DNA of 36,384 nt, taken from Sporosarcina psychrophila (lineage in GTDB: Bacteria > Bacillota > Bacilli > Bacillales_A > Planococcaceae). A program made the translations under genes and the position numbers. Below the pieces are notes generated by a model. It was not told the origin of the DNA. It worked only from the letters and a program-made list of their open reading frames with translations, and searched no databases. Where the stretch lies: positions 1 to 36,384 of the forward strand of contig DYWT01000237.1 in assembly GCA_020742515.1 (NCBI GenBank). Reading direction: 5' to 3'. Shown here piece after piece: positions 32,745-36,384 of the stretch. The number at the start of each line of letters is the position of its first letter. Positions within the stretch are counted from its first letter, which is position 1.

Positions 32745-34163
32745 CTATAACTTGTTTTTCCAAACAGTATGGTAAGTACCTTCTTTATCGATACGCTCAT
32801 ATGTATGAGCACCAAAATAATCCCGTTGAGCCTGTATCAGATTAGCCGGCAATGTTTCGGAACGATAGCTATCATAGTACGCCAAAGCACTTGAAAATGC
32901 AGGGACTGGAATGCCTAGAGTAATGGATACAGATAACACCTCACGGAGAGAATTGTGATACTCCCCCACAATTGATTGAAAATAGGAATCCAACAATAGA
33001 TTTTGCAATTCTATATTGCGATCAAACGCCTCTTTAATCTTCTGTAAAAACTGTGCACGAATGATACACCCCCCACGGAAAATCATTGCTATATCTCCGT
33101 ATGGAATATCCCATTTATATTCTACTGAAGCTGCACGCAGTTGGGCGAAACCTTGAGCATAAGAGCAAATTTTGCCCATATATAAGGCCTTTCTAATTGC
33201 TTCAATTAACTCTTTTTTACTACCCCTATACAAGTCTTGTTTAGGCCCATTAAGAATATCACTTGCTATAACCCGCTCATTTTTTAAGGAAGATATGAAT
33301 CGTGCAAATACAGATTCAGTGACAATAGGCAAGGATACTCCTAAGTCCAATGCATTTTGACTTGTCCATTTTCCTGTACCCTTTTGACCAGCTTGGTCTA
33401 GAATCTGATCAATGAGTGGTTTCCCAGTTACTTCGTCTATTTTCGTGAAAATGTCCGCGGTAATCTCTATAAGATAACTATTAAGTTCGCCTTTATTCCA
33501 TTCGGAAAATATTTCATGTAATTCTGTGGCTTCAAGGCCTAGTGCATTTTTCAATATAAAATAGGCTTCAGAGATTAGTTGCATGTCTCCATATTCTATT
33601 CCATTATGAACCATCTTGACATAATGGCCTGAGCCATCTGCACCCATATAAGCACTACAAGCAACTCCATCTACTTTGGACGAAATCGCTTCAAATATCG
33701 GTTGGACTTGGTTATAAGCTTCTTTTAATCCACCCGCCATTATGGATGGACCAAACCGTGCACCCTCTTCTCCGCCAGAAATACCTGCTCCAATAAAATG
33801 AAGGCCCAAACTATTCAAGTAGTCTACACGTCTGTTTGTATCTTTAAAAAAAGTATTCCCCCCATCAATAATAATATCCCCCTTGCAAAGGTGAGGAATA
33901 AGAGAATTGATGACATCATCCGTGGTCTTTCCTGACTTTACCATCATTAAGATTTTACGTGGAACTTCCAATGACTCAACAAACCTCTCAATACTTTTGG
34001 TTCCTAAAATATCTTTATCACTTGCCTCTTCACCAATGAATTCATCCGTTCGGTATGCCCAATAATCATATACCGATACAGAATATCCTCTACTCTCAAT
34101 GTTAAGTGCTAAATTTTTTCCCATAACCCCTAAACCAATAACTCCTATTTCTTTATTTGACAT
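32745..34163 (-). CDS. gnd: 6-phosphogluconate dehydrogenase, decarboxylating
   Basis: 472 residues, full length for the family. It converts 6-phosphogluconate to ribulose 5-phosphate and CO2, reducing NAD(P)+. Motifs: Rossmann [15 protein letters not shown] at the N-terminus, substrate-binding [10 protein letters not shown], the catalytic region [15 protein letters not shown], and the C-terminal [19 protein letters not shown]. An in-frame ATG at 34181 lies upstream of the GGAAGGAG ribosome binding site; ATG at 34163 is the likely start. Bacillus has two such enzymes (oxidative pentose phosphate GndA and gluconate-inducible GntZ); the GntR-type gene nearby hints at the inducible sort, without proof. 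Confidence 0.95.
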   Translation of the reverse strand: MSNKEIGVIGLGVMGKNLALNIESRGYSVSVYDYWAYRTDEFIGEEASDKDILGTKSIERFVESLEVPRKILMMVKSGKTTDDVINSLIPHLCKGDIIIDGGNTFFKDTNRRVDYLNSLGLHFIGAGISGGEEGARFGPSIMAGGLKEAYNQVQPIFEAISSKVDGVACSAYMGADGSGHYVKMVHNGIEYGDMQLISEAYFILKNALGLEATELHEIFSEWNKGELNSYLIEITADIFTKIDEVTGKPLIDQILDQAGQKGTGKWTSQNALDLGVSLPIVTESVFARFISSLKNERVIASDILNGPKQDLYRGSKKELIEAIRKALYMGKICSYAQGFAQLRAASVEYKWDIPYGDIAMIFRGGCIIRAQFLQKIKEAFDRNIELQNLLLDSYFQSIVGEYHNSLREVLSVSITLGIPVPAFSSALAYYDSYRSETLPANLIQAQRDYFGAHTYERIDKEGTYHTVWKNKL

Positions 34164-34181
34164 ATTACTCCTTCCCTTCAT

Positions 34182-34704
34182 CCTATTTTACAACAACTAC
34201 ATATAACTTATTTTTCAGTCATTGAAGAATAGATTCTACTGAAATAGAATATGTGTTAATTCAACAAGGTTAAGAATCCAAGTTTTACTTTCCATACTTA
34301 AACCCCTCTTCCTACAACATTTTTATGTTTGTGGACCATAATCCCACAAAGTTTCTAGTATTGGATTCTCAAACTTAAAAACTCAAGGTTTCCAACCATT
34401 TGTTTATCTAAGTAATGGTCTATTCTATGGTTTTCTTCTTCCTTAGAGACTTTACTTAATTCATAATTCATTTTCTTGATGCTAAGTAAGATCTTTTAAA
34501 ATTCGATAGGTTGTTTGATTTCGTACATTCATTTTGGAGTATCGGAACTGTAGAACGGCGTTGCCTTTAAGCCCCGCCTGAAACAACAGAAGAATTGACA
34601 GGGGTGGCTATAGATGTTCGGAGCTTATTAAAGTAAAATCCATAGTCGAGTTATGACCTGAAATAAACGCACTTTATCAGTGGTAGTAGCTATTAATTGT
34701 GTAT
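34182..34704. other. Intergenic region upstream of gnd
   Basis: 523 bases without a recognised gene. An inverted repeat TTTGTGG/CCACAAA lies at 34328-34350. Short protein-like fragments occur on both strands (plus strand near 34575-34631 reads PETTEELTGVAIDVRSLLK before a stop; minus strand near 34495-34565 reads FRYSKMNVRNQTTYRILKD), which suggests decayed coding DNA. Confidence 0.4.
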
Positions 34705-35376
34705 TCACATTAAAATTCTATTTTTATTTACAAGGCTTATTACATCTTCGAGCGTCATATCAGTCATTGAGCTCAATCTATGTTCAACTTTGCAGAAATC
34801 CATCGTATCTGTCACTTCATTTGGAACAATTACACAGCTCATTCCCGCTTTTTTGGCGGCTAATGCTCCGTTAGCTGAATCTTCAAATATCAAAACTTCA
34901 TCAGCAGTCAACCCTAAACATTTAGCAGCTTTCAGGTATAACGATGGGTCAGGTTTAACCTTTTCGACATCATCCGATGTTCTAATACATTCAAAGTACT
35001 CAAAAATACCAAGATTTTTTAAATGAGAAGATACCCATTGAAAATTCGAACTGGATGCTAATCCAATCTTTAAACCCAACCCTTTTGCTGCTTCCAAATA
35101 ATTTTCAACCCCTGGTCTTATCTTTTCCATAGCGAGGCTTGCATGGAATCTTTTTTTAAACTGCTCTTCCAATAATTGATGTTCTATTTTCCGTTCAAGC
35201 TTTTCTTCCAAGTAGTGAAAAACTGAAAAACCAGTCTTAGTTCCTATTTCTTTCTGCCAACGTACAATCGGTAGTTCACTTCCATGTTCAGCGAATATAT
35301 CTTGCAAAACAAGGTATTGACGCGTTTCTGTATCTAATATTAAACCATCAAAATCAAAAATAATTCCTTTTATCAT
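34705..35376 (-). CDS. HAD family phosphatase (beta-phosphoglucomutase-like)
   Basis: 223 residues. HAD motifs: I, DFDGLILDTE (nucleophile Asp9, acid/base Asp11); II, GLASSS; III, KVKPDPSLYLKAA; IV, IFEDSANGALAA. A helical cap lies between motifs I and II, as in the beta-phosphoglucomutase/phosphoglycolate phosphatase group. The substrate is not deducible; it is probably a sugar phosphate or similar small phosphate ester. GGAAAGGAAAG precedes the ATG. Same strand as the upstream GntR gene (about 130 bases apart), so they may be related in regulation. Confidence 0.9.
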   Translation of the reverse strand: MIKGIIFDFDGLILDTETRQYLVLQDIFAEHGSELPIVRWQKEIGTKTGFSVFHYLEEKLERKIEHQLLEEQFKKRFHASLAMEKIRPGVENYLEAAKGLGLKIGLASSSNFQWVSSHLKNLGIFEYFECIRTSDDVEKVKPDPSLYLKAAKCLGLTADEVLIFEDSANGALAAKKAGMSCVIVPNEVTDTMDFCKVEHRLSSMTDMTLEDVISLVNKNRILM

Positions 35377-35507
35377 TTTGCACTTTCCTTTCCAATCATT
35401 ATCCGCTAATAAACAAGATTGAAATACACAATTAATCGTTATTAAGATATAATTTTAAATAAGTGACAAACTATTATTACCGGGAATTTTATACTTCAGC
35501 AATTATC

Positions 35508-36251
35508 TTACTCTGAGTAATCAGCTTCTATATAAAACTTAACTCTATCTCCAATTAAATAATACTTTGAATAGTGTAGTGGTAAATGATCGGATCCATA
35601 TATTACTTTTTTAACTAGAATTACAGGTGACATCCGGCTAATTCCTAAATTTCTACAAATTTCTTGTGAGGGTTGGATATATTCAAACTCTTTTTCAACT
35701 TTTGTAAATTCAACATTATATTTTGTTTTCATAATTTCAAATGTCGATACATTGTTTGTAAATAATTCATCAATATCAGGATATAAACTTAATGGTAAGT
35801 ATGCATAATCTATGCTGAATGGTCCTTCTGAATCTTTTACAACTCGCACTAACTTTACAAACTCATTATATTTATATGAAAAAACTTTCGATATTTCTGA
35901 TTCATCTTTTATTTTCTCATTAAATAAAATTTCTTTTTCTATATTATTTTCTTCAGTATTTAATCCTTCCGTATAACCTTTTAAATTTAACAAGTGTATG
36001 TGTTTTTTCTCTGCTTTAACAAAAGTTCCTTTTCCTCTTATTACTTCGATAATACCCTCTTCAACTAATTCTTTTATGGCTCTGCGAATAGTTATTCGAC
36101 TCACATTGAAAAGTTCACCTAACTCTGACTCAGTGGGAATTTTTTCTCCATGTCTTAGATTCTTACTATTAATTAGTTCGATTATTTCCATTTTCACTTG
36201 TTCATATAGTAATATGGAATTATCCAAGTTCACTTTTTTTTGATTCAACAT
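35508..36251 (-). CDS. GntR/HutC family transcriptional regulator (UTRA domain)
   Basis: 247 residues: N-terminal winged-helix GntR domain (about 14-80: YEQVKMEIIELINSKNLRHG, PTESELGELFNVSRITIRRA, VEEGIIEVIRGKGTFV) and a C-terminal UTRA ligand-binding domain (about 92-240), which in relatives binds sugar phosphates, amino sugars or histidine intermediates. Most act as repressors released by ligand. GGAG precedes ATG 36251 by five bases; GTG at 36257 overlaps this site and is less likely. A candidate autoregulatory palindrome lies 33 bases upstream. Targets may be the downstream HAD and gnd genes or genes beyond the window edge. Confidence 0.9.
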   Translation of the reverse strand: MLNQKKVNLDNSILLYEQVKMEIIELINSKNLRHGEKIPTESELGELFNVSRITIRRAIKELVEEGIIEVIRGKGTFVKAEKKHIHLLNLKGYTEGLNTEENNIEKEILFNEKIKDESEISKVFSYKYNEFVKLVRVVKDSEGPFSIDYAYLPLSLYPDIDELFTNNVSTFEIMKTKYNVEFTKVEKEFEYIQPSQEICRNLGISRMSPVILVKKVIYGSDHLPLHYSKYYLIGDRVKFYIEADYSE

Positions 36252-36283
36252 AAACACTCCAATCAGTCGTTCATAATCCTCAA

Positions 36284-36318
36284 CATATTAATATGTAAAT
36301 AGATCTTTATATTAATAA
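36284..36318. promoter_or_regulatory. Candidate GntR-type operator
   Basis: CATATTAATATG (36284-36295) is a perfect 12-base palindrome, with a second near-palindrome TTATATTAATAA (about 36306-36317) one to two helical turns away. Both lie just upstream of the GntR gene. AT-rich chance palindromes are common, so support is moderate. Confidence 0.35.
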
Positions 36319-36384
36319 GTCACTTTAGAATTCCTTTGGATATCCAAATCCGCCATAAAAAGCACATGTTTTTTCAGCAGATTT

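Noticed and set aside
32603-32815. 70-residue frame at the end of gnd
   Set aside because: Half of it is an out-of-frame reading of gnd; gnd itself is full length, so no frameshift needs to be invoked.

Overview
The window reads as chromosomal DNA of a low-GC Gram-positive member of the Bacillales. The evidence is strong AGGAGG-type ribosome binding sites, frequent TTG/GTG starts, a BlaR1/BlaI-controlled class A penicillinase, a SipW/TasA-type matrix locus, a class D-like sortase, and VanZ and YvrJ-like proteins. A Planococcaceae genus such as Sporosarcina or Lysinibacillus is a reasonable guess from protein style, not a proof. No rRNA, tRNA, CRISPR array, prophage or intact insertion sequence was seen.

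Layout. (1) 1-7050: two tandem MalT-like LuxR regulators on the minus strand, a divergent VanZ-family protein with an apparently leaderless promoter, and a VOC/glyoxalase-fold protein. A 24-bp sequence occurs once on each side of the LuxR/VanZ block in opposite orientation. (2) 7250-12480: a proline module. Proline racemase, proline dehydrogenase and a BrnQ-type carrier form a minus-strand operon behind a consensus sigma-54 promoter, with a divergent PAS/AAA+/Fis sigma-54 activator. (3) 12900-17220: a plus-strand run of a GAF-PAS-GGDEF-EAL c-di-GMP protein, a ThDP-dependent IlvB/POX-like enzyme and a carboxymuconolactone-decarboxylase-fold protein. (4) 17340-18870: a 349-bp array of seventeen 21/19-bp repeats with a higher-order pattern, running directly into the promoter of a YraQ/ArsP-like permease. 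(5) 19018-24425: a cell-surface fibre locus on the minus strand (CalY/TasA protein, TapA-like protein, SipW signal peptidase, a sortase-anchored protein with a TasA-like head on a Gly-rich stalk, and a sortase), with a divergent orphan NarL-type response regulator. (6) 24650-28240: bla, divergent from blaR1-blaI, with three BlaI operators between them. (7) 28270-30650: small accessory genes (DHFR/RibD-fold protein, membrane protein, lipoprotein, YvrJ-like microprotein) and a 38-bp direct repeat flanking the DHFR-fold gene. (8) 30650-36384: an amidase with a small coupled partner, 6-phosphogluconate dehydrogenase, a HAD phosphatase and a GntR/HutC regulator.

How parts work together. The proline module is self-explanatory: the PAS activator drives sigma-54 transcription of uptake, racemisation and oxidation of proline (or hydroxyproline). 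The surface locus suggests fibres matured by SipW and held to peptidoglycan by a sortase-linked TasA-like base; this is the best candidate for an under-described system. The bla region is a classic inducible penicillinase unit. The rest is ordinary metabolic and regulatory content. Several gene starts were moved downstream because the Shine-Dalgarno sequence overlaps the first possible start codon; each case is noted in its entry.
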